From Pseudomonas viridiflava (lineage in GTDB: Bacteria > Pseudomonadota > Gammaproteobacteria > Pseudomonadales > Pseudomonadaceae), in contig NZ_UTBG01000233.1 in NCBI RefSeq assembly GCF_900580675.1, positions 1 through 33,535 on the forward strand: 33,535 nt of DNA, given 5' to 3'. Both the position numbers and the translations under genes were made by a program. Below the pieces are notes generated by a model, which worked only from the letters and a program-made list of their open reading frames with translations, made no database searches and was not told where the DNA came from. Shown in pieces: positions 16,050 to 24,550 of this stretch. How positions within the stretch are numbered: position 1 is the first letter of the stretch; each line of letters begins with the position of its first letter.

Positions 16050-17036
16050 TTACGCTTGCAGTTGGGCAGTCCCGAACAGACTGACGCTCAGCAATGTGCC
16101 GGTTTGAGCGTGCAAGCGTACCGGCGCAGTGCCACCCGGCATTACCACCGCCACTTCTCCGCTCTCAACCCATCCTACACGCCACGCCGCACAGGCTACG
16201 GCACTGGCGCTGGTGCCGGAGGACGCGGTGGGCCCCTCTCCCCGCTCGAATACCCGCGCAAGCACGCAGTTGCCGGGCAGGCGCGCCGCCCATTGCAAAT
16301 TGACCCCGCCCGCGCAAGGTTGGCCGCCTCCAACCGGGGGCGCGAAGGCAACCGCCTGCAACGGTTCAAACAGGGCTGAGTGCTGCATCTGCTGGTTGTC
16401 AGGCAGCGCCGCTACCTGCTCGACCAACGTCACACAATGGGGATTGCCCACTCGCACAAACTGGCTACGCGCCCACTGCGGGTTGATCGCCGCCAGTTCG
16501 CTGACGTGGCTCAGCTCAGTGCCATCCAACAGCACCGCCTCAATGCCCTGCGCGCCCACGGCCTGCGGCCCGAACTCGGGCAAACCCAGCGCCAGCCAGA
16601 ACCCCGCAACCTCTTCATAGACCGCCGGCTTGACCTCTGTGGCCACTGGTGATGCCGCATCCGGCTTGTCGTGGTGCACCCGCAACTCGCAGGCCTCGGT
16701 CATCAAGCCCTGGTCGCTCAGCGACTGGGCGAAGATCGTCAAACCGTTGCCGCTGCGCTCAGCCAATGAGCCATCGGTATTGACGATCAGCAGGTCAAAC
16801 GGCGGCTCGGCCTGGAACGGCCCGACCAGCAAGCCATCGCAACGGTGGGGCTTGGCGTTGTCCGGGCGTGGCGTAGAGCCCCAGCCACATTCGGACGCTA
16901 TGGCCGGCGACGCCCATGCTGTGCGCATGCGGGCCGCCTGGGCAGCACTGTCGGGCACTTGAATGCCTCGGTCGCGTAACAGGGCCGGGCTGACCACCCC
17001 ATAAATGTTGCCCCGCGCATCGTAGAATTGAGTCAT
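16050..17036 (-). CDS. DapF-fold epimerase homologue with both catalytic Cys replaced by Ser
   Basis: A 328-residue member of the diaminopimelate-epimerase fold, with two pseudo-symmetric halves. Landmarks are NTDGSLAERSGNG (normally AExCGNG) with S95, GNPHCV at about 198-202, and GPTASSGTSASA (normally xTxACGTGACA) with S273. Both positions that hold the catalytic cysteine pair in DapF are serine, and the codons (AGC, TCC) are unambiguous. It is therefore unlikely to be the housekeeping DapF; it may act on another substrate, use a different mechanism, or bind without catalysis, as in the related PhzF fold. The ATG at 17036 (MTQFYDARGN) was preferred over a GTG at 17090 that lacks a ribosome site; the site before 17036 is also weak. 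It is divergent from an MFS transporter gene 189 bases away, and the two may share a pathway. Confidence 0.8.
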   Translation of the reverse strand: MTQFYDARGNIYGVVSPALLRDRGIQVPDSAAQAARMRTAWASPAIASECGWGSTPRPDNAKPHRCDGLLVGPFQAEPPFDLLIVNTDGSLAERSGNGLTIFAQSLSDQGLMTEACELRVHHDKPDAASPVATEVKPAVYEEVAGFWLALGLPEFGPQAVGAQGIEAVLLDGTELSHVSELAAINPQWARSQFVRVGNPHCVTLVEQVAALPDNQQMQHSALFEPLQAVAFAPPVGGGQPCAGGVNLQWAARLPGNCVLARVFERGEGPTASSGTSASAVACAAWRVGWVESGEVAVVMPGGTAPVRLHAQTGTLLSVSLFGTAQLQA

Positions 17037-17225
17037 TGCACCGCGCGCCTGAAAATTCTCATCGATGAACCCGTCTGGTTGCCTACGCACAAGCAGAGCA
17101 GCGTATTACAGAACACCGCTTTTGTGGCAGGCGATCCCAACGGAACCCGGCTCGCGCCCCAAGGCCTGATATGCAAGGATGTCTCGCCGGACATCGTTCG
17201 TTGAACGCAAAACCAAGGATTTTTC

Positions 17226-18377
17226 ATGACTGCCATCCCCACTTCTGCCCCCGTGGTTCCCGGGCGGCTGGAGCAAATGTCGACCCGTATCGCTTTTTTC
17301 ATCGCCGGCTTCGGTATCGCCGCCTGGGCGCCATTGGTGCCGTACGCCAAGACGCGCGCCGGACTGAGTGAGGGCACGCTGGGCCTGTTGCTGTTGTGCC
17401 TGGGCGTGGGGTCGATCATCGCCATGCCCGCCGCGGGCGCGCTGGCCTCGCGCTATGGTTGCCGGCGTGTGCTGACCGCCGGGACGATCATGATCTGCCT
17501 GGCCCTGCCGATGCTGGCCACGGTCAGTTCGATTCCCTTGCTGATAGCGGGCCTGTTCCTGTTTGGCGCCGGCCTGGGCACCGTGGACTCTACCGTCAAC
17601 TTGCAGGCGGTGATCGTCGAGCGGGCCAGCGGCAAAAACATGATGTCGGGCTTTCATGGGTTGTTCAGCCTGGGCGGGATTGTCGGCGCGGCGGGTGTTT
17701 CCGGATTGCTCGGGCTGGGTCTGTCGCCGCTGCAGGCGACCCTGGTGGTGATCGTCGTGACGCTGGCGGCATTGTTCAAGGCCAGGCCGCACCTGCTGCC
17801 TTACGGCAGCGAAAGCTCGGGGCCGGCCTTCGCGATACCCCATGGTGTGGTGCTGTTTATCGGGTGCCTGTGTTTTATCGTGTTTCTGGCCGAAGGCGCG
17901 GTGCTTGACTGGAGCGCAGTGTTCCTCAGTGCCGAGCGTGGCCTGGACGAAGCCTACGCGGGCCTGGGTTACGCGGCGTTCGCCCTGACCATGACCGCCG
18001 GACGCCTGACCGGTGATGCCATCGTAAGGCGCCTGGGCGCGACCCGCGTGATCGTGATCGGCGGGGTGCTGGCCACCGTCGGTATGTTGCTGGCGACCTG
18101 GTTTCCGGCGTGGGAAACCGCATTGCTGGGCTATGCGCTGGTGGGCGCCGGGTGTTCGAATATCGTGCCGGTGCTGTACACCGCCGTCGGCAAGCAAACG
18201 GTGATGCCGGAACATATTGCTGTGCCGGCCATTACCACCTTGGGTTACGCCGGCATTCTTGCCGGCCCCGCTGTCATTGGTTTTATCGCCCATGGCAGCA
18301 GCTTGAGTACCGCGTTTGTGCTGGTTGCGGTGTTGCTGGCGGCGGTGTCCATCAGTGGCAAAATTCTCAAGGTGTGA
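17226..18377 (+). CDS. MFS transporter, YbjJ-like
   Basis: A 383-residue inner-membrane transporter of the major facilitator superfamily with about twelve hydrophobic helices in two halves. The helix 2-3 loop has the typical pattern (AGALASRYGCRRVL) and a second one appears in the C-terminal half (GRLTGDAIVRRLGATRV). Overall look is that of the FucP/YbjJ branch, but the substrate is unknown. ATG at 17226 follows AAGGA by seven bases. It is divergently transcribed from the DapF-like gene; the 189-base gap between them contains no element I can name. Its stop is 9 bases from the convergent HrpK-like gene. Confidence 0.88.
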   Translation: MTAIPTSAPVVPGRLEQMSTRIAFFIAGFGIAAWAPLVPYAKTRAGLSEGTLGLLLLCLGVGSIIAMPAAGALASRYGCRRVLTAGTIMICLALPMLATVSSIPLLIAGLFLFGAGLGTVDSTVNLQAVIVERASGKNMMSGFHGLFSLGGIVGAAGVSGLLGLGLSPLQATLVVIVVTLAALFKARPHLLPYGSESSGPAFAIPHGVVLFIGCLCFIVFLAEGAVLDWSAVFLSAERGLDEAYAGLGYAAFALTMTAGRLTGDAIVRRLGATRVIVIGGVLATVGMLLATWFPAWETALLGYALVGAGCSNIVPVLYTAVGKQTVMPEHIAVPAITTLGYAGILAGPAVIGFIAHGSSLSTAFVLVAVLLAAVSISGKILKV

Positions 18378-18386
18378 GCCGGGACG

Positions 18387-19292
18387 TCAGCGCGCTTTGT
18401 GAGCTTCGTCCTGCTCCAGCCAGCGATCGAGGCTCTTGTTGCTGAGCCACCCTTGCCTATGTGGCGGGCCAAACAGCCGAGCGCCGCTGGCGCGCTCCAA
18501 TGCGGGCAGCAAACCCGGGCGCTCCAGAATGTTCTTGGCCGTGTAGACGCAGAGTTCGCTGTACCTGGGCCTGGGCATGCCGGTGGACGGTTCCAGCACG
18601 GGCGCACCGCGTTGGTCCACGTCATACGGGTCCTGCGTGACCGCCTTGAGCGTGGCGATTTCAAGGTACTGGTGCTGCTCGAACAGAAACGTGCGGTCCC
18701 TGGTTTTATCTCGCAACTGTTCAAATTGGCCTTGCAGTGCCTGAACCACCTGGGCGTTGCCCTGGGCATGGAACGGATCCTGGCTGAACAGGCTCGGGGA
18801 ACTGTTGCCCTGTAACGCTCGGGCAGCGGTCGTCAGGCTGTCGCGCGTGATATCGCCATCGCGGCTCAGGATGGCATCACTCAGCCGCGGGCGCTGGAGA
18901 ACCTCCCTGACCACATGAATGGCTCGGTCCAACTCGTCGCTTTCACCGGTGTGCTCAGCGGCGATCCGTTGCAGTGACGACCAGGTCAGACGCCCGTCGT
19001 TAAGGAAGGGGTGCAGCAGGCCAAAGGCTTTTTCCAGGGCTGTGGCCAACTGGCTGTCGGTTGATGTGATGCCGGGCAGGGATAGACAAGCACGTGCAGC
19101 AGGGGCGTTCTGCAACGTGCGGTGATGCAGCACCGACATGCTGCCGCGCAACAGCAGGGGCTTGCGTCCCCCCCTTTCCGGGGATGCAGGATACGGCCCA
19201 CTCCAGGCTTCAGCGGGCGCCGCCGGTGCTTGCACGGCAGGTCCATCCAGGGCCAGGGAGCGGCTATGAGGTAGTGCACCCTCAATTGTCAT
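18387..19292 (-). CDS. HrpK/NolX-like repeat protein, probable type III secretion substrate (distal)
   Basis: A 301-residue protein starting at the ATG at 19292, which has GGAG seven bases upstream; the open frame before it lacks one. The first 80 residues are Ser/Pro/Ala-rich and likely disordered, as in secreted type III proteins. The rest carries two or three copies of a loose module: helix, (L/Q)xRPxL, a Ca-loop-like or Gly/Asp stretch, then a short helix (VLQRPRLSDAILSRDGDITRDSL; NILERPGLLPALERASG). The same module occurs in the first gene of this cluster and resembles HrpK/HrpF/NolX proteins, which are thought to help effector delivery across host membranes. No signal peptide or membrane helix. 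It belongs to the transcript presumably driven by the HrpL box at 20946-20974. Family assignment is by pattern only. Confidence 0.6.
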   Translation of the reverse strand: MTIEGALPHSRSLALDGPAVQAPAAPAEAWSGPYPASPERGGRKPLLLRGSMSVLHHRTLQNAPAARACLSLPGITSTDSQLATALEKAFGLLHPFLNDGRLTWSSLQRIAAEHTGESDELDRAIHVVREVLQRPRLSDAILSRDGDITRDSLTTAARALQGNSSPSLFSQDPFHAQGNAQVVQALQGQFEQLRDKTRDRTFLFEQHQYLEIATLKAVTQDPYDVDQRGAPVLEPSTGMPRPRYSELCVYTAKNILERPGLLPALERASGARLFGPPHRQGWLSNKSLDRWLEQDEAHKAR

Positions 19293-19472
19293 GGGTTTTC
19301 TCCAACTCCTCTCAAATACAGGCCTGCTTGGTGGTCGCCACCACGGCGACCAAAACCCTCGGATGGATTCCACCCAGGCAGGCACTTCATATGTGGTTGG
19401 ATAAACCCGACAGTTCCGGGGGGCCCACGCCCAGCCATGACAGCATGTAAAAAATGCCGCCGCGCGCCCGGC

Positions 19473-19784
19473 TCAACCTGGGGTCTGCCCACGCCACCAG
19501 GTCGCCAGGCTATTGATCAGCCCCGAGTGTTTCAGCGAGCTGCCCACAGGACGCTGCCCGTCGGCAAGCATGCCACGGGAAAAGTCGTCGGCGACCGGCG
19601 CCTGGAATTGCTGCTGGCTGGCGAAAGCCCTCATTTGTCGGGCCTTGGCGGCATGCTCATGGGATGGCGCGAGGCATTCTTGCGAAGCTGCGCCCTGCTC
19701 TTTCGCCCCAGGATCCGCTTCCTGGGCAGTACGAAAGATTTCGCTGGAGCACGACTTGGGGGAATGAAACGAGGTTGAAGTCAT
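19473..19784 (-). CDS. Small Ser/Gln/Ala-rich protein in the HrpL-box cluster
   Basis: A 103-residue protein of no recognised family. The ATG at 19784 follows GAGGG by about seven bases, a usable ribosome site, which with the conserved orientation supports it being real. The N-terminus is Ser-rich (MTSTSFHSPKSCSSEIF) and most of the chain is polar and low in hydrophobics; only the last 20 residues (GLINSLATWWRG) could form an amphipathic helix. This make-up suits a secreted type III substrate, helper or a remnant of a longer one; a class IB chaperone would be more acidic. It lies between two HrpK-like genes, with gaps of 141 and 180 bases. The 180-base gap contains a perfect 8-base-arm hairpin at 19332-19352 without a T run. 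Confidence 0.5.
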   Translation of the reverse strand: MTSTSFHSPKSCSSEIFRTAQEADPGAKEQGAASQECLAPSHEHAAKARQMRAFASQQQFQAPVADDFSRGMLADGQRPVGSSLKHSGLINSLATWWRGQTPG

Positions 19785-19891
19785 TGTTAGCCCTCACATG
19801 GGATCTGACAAAGCGCCCGGTTCGATCAACACCGGCGTGTAGGACCTGTGTGGCAAATGGGCGTAAGTAGTTCCTTAAACGAGAGAGGCAA

Positions 19892-19914
19892 ACGCCGCAG
19901 CCGAGTTGCGGCGT
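19892..19914 (-). terminator. Terminator-like hairpin after the first HrpK-like gene
   Basis: ACGCCGCA (19892-19899) and TGCGGCGT (19907-19914) form a perfect 8-bp stem with a 7-base loop, 11 bases past the stop at 19926. On the minus strand it is followed only by TTTGCC, so termination is likely partial or the hairpin stabilises the upstream message. Confidence 0.5.
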
Positions 19915-19925
19915 CTGAATGCCGG

Positions 19926-20870
19926 TCAGCTAATCAAATAAAGAAGTCCTGCTCGGCTGATAAAACCATCGTTGGGACGGCCCAAGGCATTGTCCATTGC
20001 ACTCAACACCTCGCGGCGCTGGACCACTTCCTGGGCCAGTTGAGTCAGGAAATTTTGGGACGAATCGCCCGACCAGCTGCGGGCTGCCATTCTACCGATC
20101 TCTGAAAAACTCAATGCGTCGCCATAGCCCGCGCCTCGCAACTCGGCAAAATGGCTAAGGATCTCACCGGCCAAATCCTTGTCGCTCGTGAACTTGAATG
20201 GGTTGCTCGCGTAGAGAACGGAGAACAGGTTGTTCAGGCTGAACATGCCATCCAGCGTGCCGCTGGCGTCATTGCGGTCAAGGCTTTTCATCAACTCCGG
20301 GCGCCGCAGCAGCTCGTTTGCCAGGCGGATGTTTTCGTTAGTGTTGCGGTCTAGGGACCAAGGTTGGCTCGCCATCGAGTAAATCTGAGCGCCGCTGGCA
20401 AACCCAGGGGTCCTGGGGTCCTGGAAAGCGCTGAAATTATCACGCAACTGCCCGAGCAATCCTTCGTTCGATTGCGATGAGTACCGTGGGTCAGAATTTC
20501 GCGGCGCAGCCGGGTATGGGTTGCCAATACTTGTATCAGGGCGTTGTGGCCGTAGCCCACCAAACCATTGACTCAACATTTGGGACAACTGCTGAAAAAA
20601 CGCCGGCGGCGCAGCACCTTGGTTTTGGCCATTGAAGTGTTGAGCTGCATGATGGTGAGCGTCTATGGGCAACTGTGGGTTACCAAACATCGGGCCAGGT
20701 TGAGCGCCGTGGGAATGATAGCTGACGTTGCCGTGCCCGCCGTACCCACCGAGGGTAGGTTGCGCAGCAGGCGCATGGCGGCTGGCCGGGGCCCCGGAGT
20801 GGGAAGGGGTATGGGCATGGTCATGCATAGGTGACGCATGCGCGGATGTATCGAACGACGATACCGACAT
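19926..20870 (-). CDS. HrpK/NolX-like protein, probable type III secretion substrate (proximal)
   Basis: A 314-residue protein. The ATG at 20870 follows GGAG by seven bases; an ATG four codons earlier overlaps that site. The first 120 residues are rich in His, Ser, Pro, Ala and Gly with no membrane helix, typical of disordered secretion regions. The C-terminal 180 residues hold helical repeats with EF-hand-like loops (NELLRRPELMKSLDRNDASG; EVVQRREVLSAMDNALG) like those of HrpK/HrpF/NolX proteins. An exact HrpL-type box lies 76 bases upstream, strong support for co-expression with a Hrp-type type III secretion system. A role as translocator accessory or effector is inferred; none of the secretion apparatus is in the window. 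Two related genes follow on the same strand. Confidence 0.7.
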   Translation of the reverse strand: MSVSSFDTSAHASPMHDHAHTPSHSGAPASRHAPAAQPTLGGYGGHGNVSYHSHGAQPGPMFGNPQLPIDAHHHAAQHFNGQNQGAAPPAFFQQLSQMLSQWFGGLRPQRPDTSIGNPYPAAPRNSDPRYSSQSNEGLLGQLRDNFSAFQDPRTPGFASGAQIYSMASQPWSLDRNTNENIRLANELLRRPELMKSLDRNDASGTLDGMFSLNNLFSVLYASNPFKFTSDKDLAGEILSHFAELRGAGYGDALSFSEIGRMAARSWSGDSSQNFLTQLAQEVVQRREVLSAMDNALGRPNDGFISRAGLLYLIS

Positions 20871-20945
20871 AAGTTTCTCCATTACAGTGAGCGCGATTTT
20901 CAGGCTGTTGCTCCAACGTAAAGTCGAAGCCCATCAGCTGCACCC

Positions 20946-20974
20946 TGTGTGGCATGTATGTCGGAACCGGTTCC
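20946..20974 (-). promoter_or_regulatory. HrpL (RspL)-dependent hrp box promoter
   Basis: On the minus strand GGAACC (20974-20969), a 16-base spacer and CCACACA (20952-20946) match the hrp-box consensus GGAACC-N15/16-CCACNNA at every fixed position. It lies 76 bases upstream of the first HrpK-like start and faces it, and about 45 bases beyond the fecA terminator. The GGAACC is part of a GGAACCGGTTCC palindrome, but no CCACNNA follows on the other strand. Confidence 0.85.
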
Positions 20975-21016
20975 TGAATCAGTGATGATGTAAGCCATGG
21001 ACACGTAGGAAATAGG

Positions 21017-21046
21017 GAAAAAACCGCAGCTCCGGGCAGAGCTGCG
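21017..21046 (-). terminator. Rho-independent terminator after fecA
   Basis: Perfect 8-bp stem CGCAGCTC/GAGCTGCG (21025-21032 with 21039-21046), 6-base loop, followed on the minus strand by GGTTTTTT. It begins about 21 bases after the fecA stop and separates the fec genes from the HrpL-box cluster. Confidence 0.9.
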
Positions 21047-21067
21047 ATTTCTCCTAACGACCACGGA

Positions 21068-23473
21068 TCAGAAACCTACGCTGGCCTGCACGAAGAATGT
21101 GCGCGGCTCACCTGGGTACAGCCCGGCATTGTTATCGCTGGAGCGGGTGTAGTGCTGTTGGTCGAAGACGTTTTTCACGCCGACGCCCAGTTTCAGGTTC
21201 GACAATTGCTCGCCGAAGTCATAACCGCTGCGCACGTTGACCGAGACATACCCCGCGATATCGCCGAACTGGCCGTCCGCTGTGCCTTGCGTGACATAGG
21301 TGCTGGTCGTGCCCGGAGCGCGCTGGCCGGACTGGGCGTACACATCCAGGTTGTGGGTCCAGTGGTTGATGCCGTAGCGCAGGCCCAGGGTCGCCACCTC
21401 ACGCGAATACAGCGGCAGGTCGCGGCCCTTGAAGGGCACGTCGCCCTCGGAGGTGGCCTTGGTGTAGGTAAACCCGGCATTGGCGGTCAAGCCATCGAGG
21501 CGCGGGTCCAGGTTAGCCAGGTCGTAGTGGGCCGATGCTTCGATGCCGGTATGTTTGGTGGCGCCGAGGTTGGTCCAGCCCACATCGTTACTGACGTATT
21601 GCAGCTCATCCGAGAAGTCGATGTAGAAAAACGTCAGCTCGCCGCCCCACACAGTGTCGTTGTAGCGGGTACCCGCCTCGTAGGTCTTGGCCTTTTCCGG
21701 GTTCAGGCCGTCGGCCGTCTGGTTGACCCGGCCGCCCTGCCCGATCTGCGCATACTGCAGGCTGCCGAACGAGGTTTCGTAGTTGGCGAACAGCTTCCAG
21801 GCATCGGAGATGTGGTACATCACGCTCAATGCCGGCAAGGGTTCGTTGCTTTCGATCTTGCGGTTTTTCTCCACGGTGCGCACGCCGTTGAGGCCGACCA
21901 CCGGACGGTCGTGCCAATTGGTCTTGATAGCTTCAAAGCGGATACCCGGCGTGATCGTCCATTTGCCGATGTCGATTTTGTTATCGATATAGAACGCATT
22001 GGCTTCAGTGCCGCCGGTGCGGTCCTGGTAAACGTGACCGTCGCTCTGCCCGCCCGGCGTCGGCACGTTATTCACCAGGTTCAGGCTGCTGGCCTGCTCA
22101 TGCATGCCTTCCTTCAGGTAGCGATAACCCAGACTGACTTCCTGGGTGCTCGGACCCACGTCGAACACATGGGACACGCGCGGCTCGATGCCAAAGGTGT
22201 AATAGGTGCGCGGGTAGGAACCGATGGTTTTCAGGTCGCGGTTGGCAATGTTGCTGCCACGAAAACTGTCGGTGTAGTAGGTCAGCACCTCCGCCTGGGT
22301 ACGGTCATCGATCTGGCGGATGTACTTGAACGACACGTCCTTGCGGCGGCCACTGAAGTTGTCCCAGTCGCGCACCGACTGGTACGGGTTGGCGTCGTAC
22401 TGCTTCTGCGTCAGGCCGCCCGGCATGTCTGCGGTGGCGTCGTAATAGTGGAAATTCAGCGAGAAGTCGTCTTGATCGGTCGGCGCCCAATGAGTCTTGA
22501 GGATCACGTCGTCAATGTCGTTGGAATTGTTGCTTTCGCGGTAACCGTTGCCATTCACACCGGTGTAGAGCAGCGCGACGCCGATGCCGTTGTCGGCGGT
22601 GCCACCCACAAAGGCGTTGTCGACGTGTTTCCAGCCACCGTGCTCGGCGGTTTGCAAGGTAGTGCCGACTTCACCGGAGAATTTCTCCGGGATCGCCCGC
22701 GTCACAAAGTTGATCACGCCACCGACGTTTTGCGGCCCATAACGCACGGAACCGGCACCGCGCACCACGTCGATGCTGTCCAGGTTGCCTGCGGAAATCG
22801 GCGCCATCGACAATTGCGGCTGGCCATACGGCGCGAACGCGGCGGGCACGCCGTCGATCAGCACGGTGGAGCGTGGCGACAGGCGTGACGTCAGGCCGCG
22901 CACGCCGACGTTCAGGGAAATATCGCTGCCACCGGTGCCGTTCGATTCCTGCACCTGCACGCCGGGCACGCGGCGCAGCACGTCACCTACGTTCATCGCC
23001 CCCTGCTCGACCATGGCTTCGCGGCGGATCACCGTACGCGCGCCGGGGTGGTTCTGCACCACCTCGGCGTTGGCATCGCCCAGCCAGTCGCCGACGACCT
23101 TGATGTCTGTGGCCCCCAGCTCCAAGGGCGAACCGGCTGAGCCGGTGCCGCCGCTCAGCGGGTGCAGGGTCACGGAACCGGCGTCGATGCGGTAGTCCAG
23201 GTCGCTGCCCTGGAGTAGCTGGCGCAGGGCTTGTTCGGGAGAAAGGTTGCCATCCACCGCCGGTGCTTGCTTGCCTGCGACCATGTCGGGGCTGAAGAAC
23301 ACTTGCAGGGAGGTCTGCTGGCCGAGTTGGCTCAACGCCGCGCCCAGGGGCTGGGCCTGGATATGAATGCCCTGCGCAGCATAGGCCGAAGGCAGCGCGG
23401 CACTGACGACGAGCGCCAGGGCCAGTGGCACCCAACGCGAGATTTTATTGTTGTAGACGGCAAGTTTTTTCAC
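21068..23473 (-). CDS. fecA: TonB-dependent ferric dicitrate receptor FecA
   Basis: Outer-membrane receptor of 801 residues for iron(III) citrate. It has a signal peptide (ending about PSAYAAQG at 33), an N-terminal STN signalling domain (about 35-105) that talks to FecR, a plug domain (VLRRVPGVQVQESNGTGG; PYGQPQLSMAPIS; GPQNVGGVINFVTRAIP) and a 22-strand barrel ending in the aromatic VGF-type terminus. The plug and barrel segments closely follow E. coli FecA. Start is GTG at 23473 giving MKKLAVYNNK before the signal peptide; an AGGA lies about 11 bases upstream, and no ATG fits. It is 97 bases downstream of fecR. GGAAAT at 23589-23584, at the very end of fecR, is a possible ECF-type -35, but I see no convincing -10. 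A terminator follows. Confidence 0.93.
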   Translation of the reverse strand: MKKLAVYNNKISRWVPLALALVVSAALPSAYAAQGIHIQAQPLGAALSQLGQQTSLQVFFSPDMVAGKQAPAVDGNLSPEQALRQLLQGSDLDYRIDAGSVTLHPLSGGTGSAGSPLELGATDIKVVGDWLGDANAEVVQNHPGARTVIRREAMVEQGAMNVGDVLRRVPGVQVQESNGTGGSDISLNVGVRGLTSRLSPRSTVLIDGVPAAFAPYGQPQLSMAPISAGNLDSIDVVRGAGSVRYGPQNVGGVINFVTRAIPEKFSGEVGTTLQTAEHGGWKHVDNAFVGGTADNGIGVALLYTGVNGNGYRESNNSNDIDDVILKTHWAPTDQDDFSLNFHYYDATADMPGGLTQKQYDANPYQSVRDWDNFSGRRKDVSFKYIRQIDDRTQAEVLTYYTDSFRGSNIANRDLKTIGSYPRTYYTFGIEPRVSHVFDVGPSTQEVSLGYRYLKEGMHEQASSLNLVNNVPTPGGQSDGHVYQDRTGGTEANAFYIDNKIDIGKWTITPGIRFEAIKTNWHDRPVVGLNGVRTVEKNRKIESNEPLPALSVMYHISDAWKLFANYETSFGSLQYAQIGQGGRVNQTADGLNPEKAKTYEAGTRYNDTVWGGELTFFYIDFSDELQYVSNDVGWTNLGATKHTGIEASAHYDLANLDPRLDGLTANAGFTYTKATSEGDVPFKGRDLPLYSREVATLGLRYGINHWTHNLDVYAQSGQRAPGTTSTYVTQGTADGQFGDIAGYVSVNVRSGYDFGEQLSNLKLGVGVKNVFDQQHYTRSSDNNAGLYPGEPRTFFVQASVGF

Positions 23474-23570
23474 GTCGAACCCAGTCCTGTGATCGCAAGA
23501 GTATGCGGCTGTTAATGCAAACCAGTTGCAGTTGCAGGAGAAGACGAAGAACTCGAAAAAAACCTGAATG

Positions 23571-24521
23571 TCAGCGTGAAATAATTTCCTGGCTGCCGTC
23601 CGGCAAGGTGCGCAAAGCCACCGGAAGGATATGCGGCAGGGCCTTGAGCAAGGCGTCGGTGTCGTTGGCCTTGAACACACTGGTCAGGCGCAGGTTACCC
23701 ACGGCCGGCGTGCTGACCCGCAGCGGTTGCTCGCGATAATGCGACACCTCCCGGGCAACCTCGCCCAGCGTGGCGTTATTGAAGACCAGTTTGCCGGTAC
23801 GCCAGGCCGTCAGCTCTTCGGTGTTCACAGCGTAGGCTGCTACCACCAGGCCTTTGCTGTCGACGTGGGTGCCGCGCCCTGACGTGAGGGTCACGACCTG
23901 ATCCGCCGAGCGCCCTTGCACGCGCACCGTACCCGCCTCGACTGCCACGCGGGTCTGGTCGTCATCACGGCGAACATCGAACCGTGTGCCGGTGACCGTC
24001 ACCTGCCCTGCCCCGGCCGCGACCACGAACGGCCGGCTGGCGTCATGCTCGACACTGAACATCGCCTCGCCCTGCTTGAGCTCCACACCGCGCCGGCCTT
24101 TTTCATAGTGCACCGCGACAATACTGCGGCTGTTGAGGTCGATTATCGAACCGTCGGGCAATGCCACCTGGCGATGTTCACCCAGGCGGGTGCTGAACTC
24201 GGCGGTGTAGGGTTTCGGCTGATCGAGGCCACTGAACAGGCCCAGCCCCAGGGCAACCGCGACCAGGCTCGCCGCCACCGCGTAACGCACTCCACGGCGC
24301 CGGGGTGGTACGGCTGGAGGCTCGCACAGCGCCTGCAGGCGGGCCTTGGGCAGCAGGTCGGTGGCGCTCCACATGCCTTGCAGTACATCGAATTCGTACT
24401 GGTGCGCAGGATGCTCATGGCGCCAGGCATCGAACCGTCGACGGTCTTCAATGCTCAGGTCGGCATCTTGCAGGCGTACAAACCATTGCGCGGCTTCGTC
24501 GCGGATCCGGCTATCCATCAT
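23571..24521 (-). CDS. fecR: FecR-type anti-sigma/sigma regulator
   Basis: Inner-membrane regulator that carries the signal from the loaded FecA STN domain to FecI. From the ATG at 24521 the protein has 316 residues: an N-terminal cytoplasmic FecR_N/DUF4880 segment (DEAAQWFVRLQDADLSIEDRRRFDAW), a membrane helix after RRRGVRY (about 78-98), a periplasmic FecR domain (STRLGEHRQVALPDGSIIDLNSRS; GTRFDVRR) and a C-terminal STN-like segment. AGGA lies six bases before 24521; another ATG at 24554 would make an ATGA overlap with fecI and is the main alternative. Co-transcribed with fecI. Confidence 0.93.
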   Translation of the reverse strand: MMDSRIRDEAAQWFVRLQDADLSIEDRRRFDAWRHEHPAHQYEFDVLQGMWSATDLLPKARLQALCEPPAVPPRRRGVRYAVAASLVAVALGLGLFSGLDQPKPYTAEFSTRLGEHRQVALPDGSIIDLNSRSIVAVHYEKGRRGVELKQGEAMFSVEHDASRPFVVAAGAGQVTVTGTRFDVRRDDDQTRVAVEAGTVRVQGRSADQVVTLTSGRGTHVDSKGLVVAAYAVNTEELTAWRTGKLVFNNATLGEVAREVSHYREQPLRVSTPAVGNLRLTSVFKANDTDALLKALPHILPVALRTLPDGSQEIISR

Positions 24522-24550
24522 GGAAGGTCCTGTTTCAAAGCGGGCATGGG

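Noticed and set aside
17148..17153. Second GGAACC, near the DapF-like/MFS promoter
   Set aside because: No CCACNNA at 15-16 bases on the same strand, so it is not a hrp box.
22749..22773. GGAACC followed by CACCAC inside fecA
   Set aside because: Spacing is too short for a hrp box and it is within coding sequence.
21152..22888. 578-codon open frame on the plus strand
   Set aside because: Entirely antisense to fecA, whose protein matches the family along its whole length; the antisense frame is a by-product of high GC codon use.
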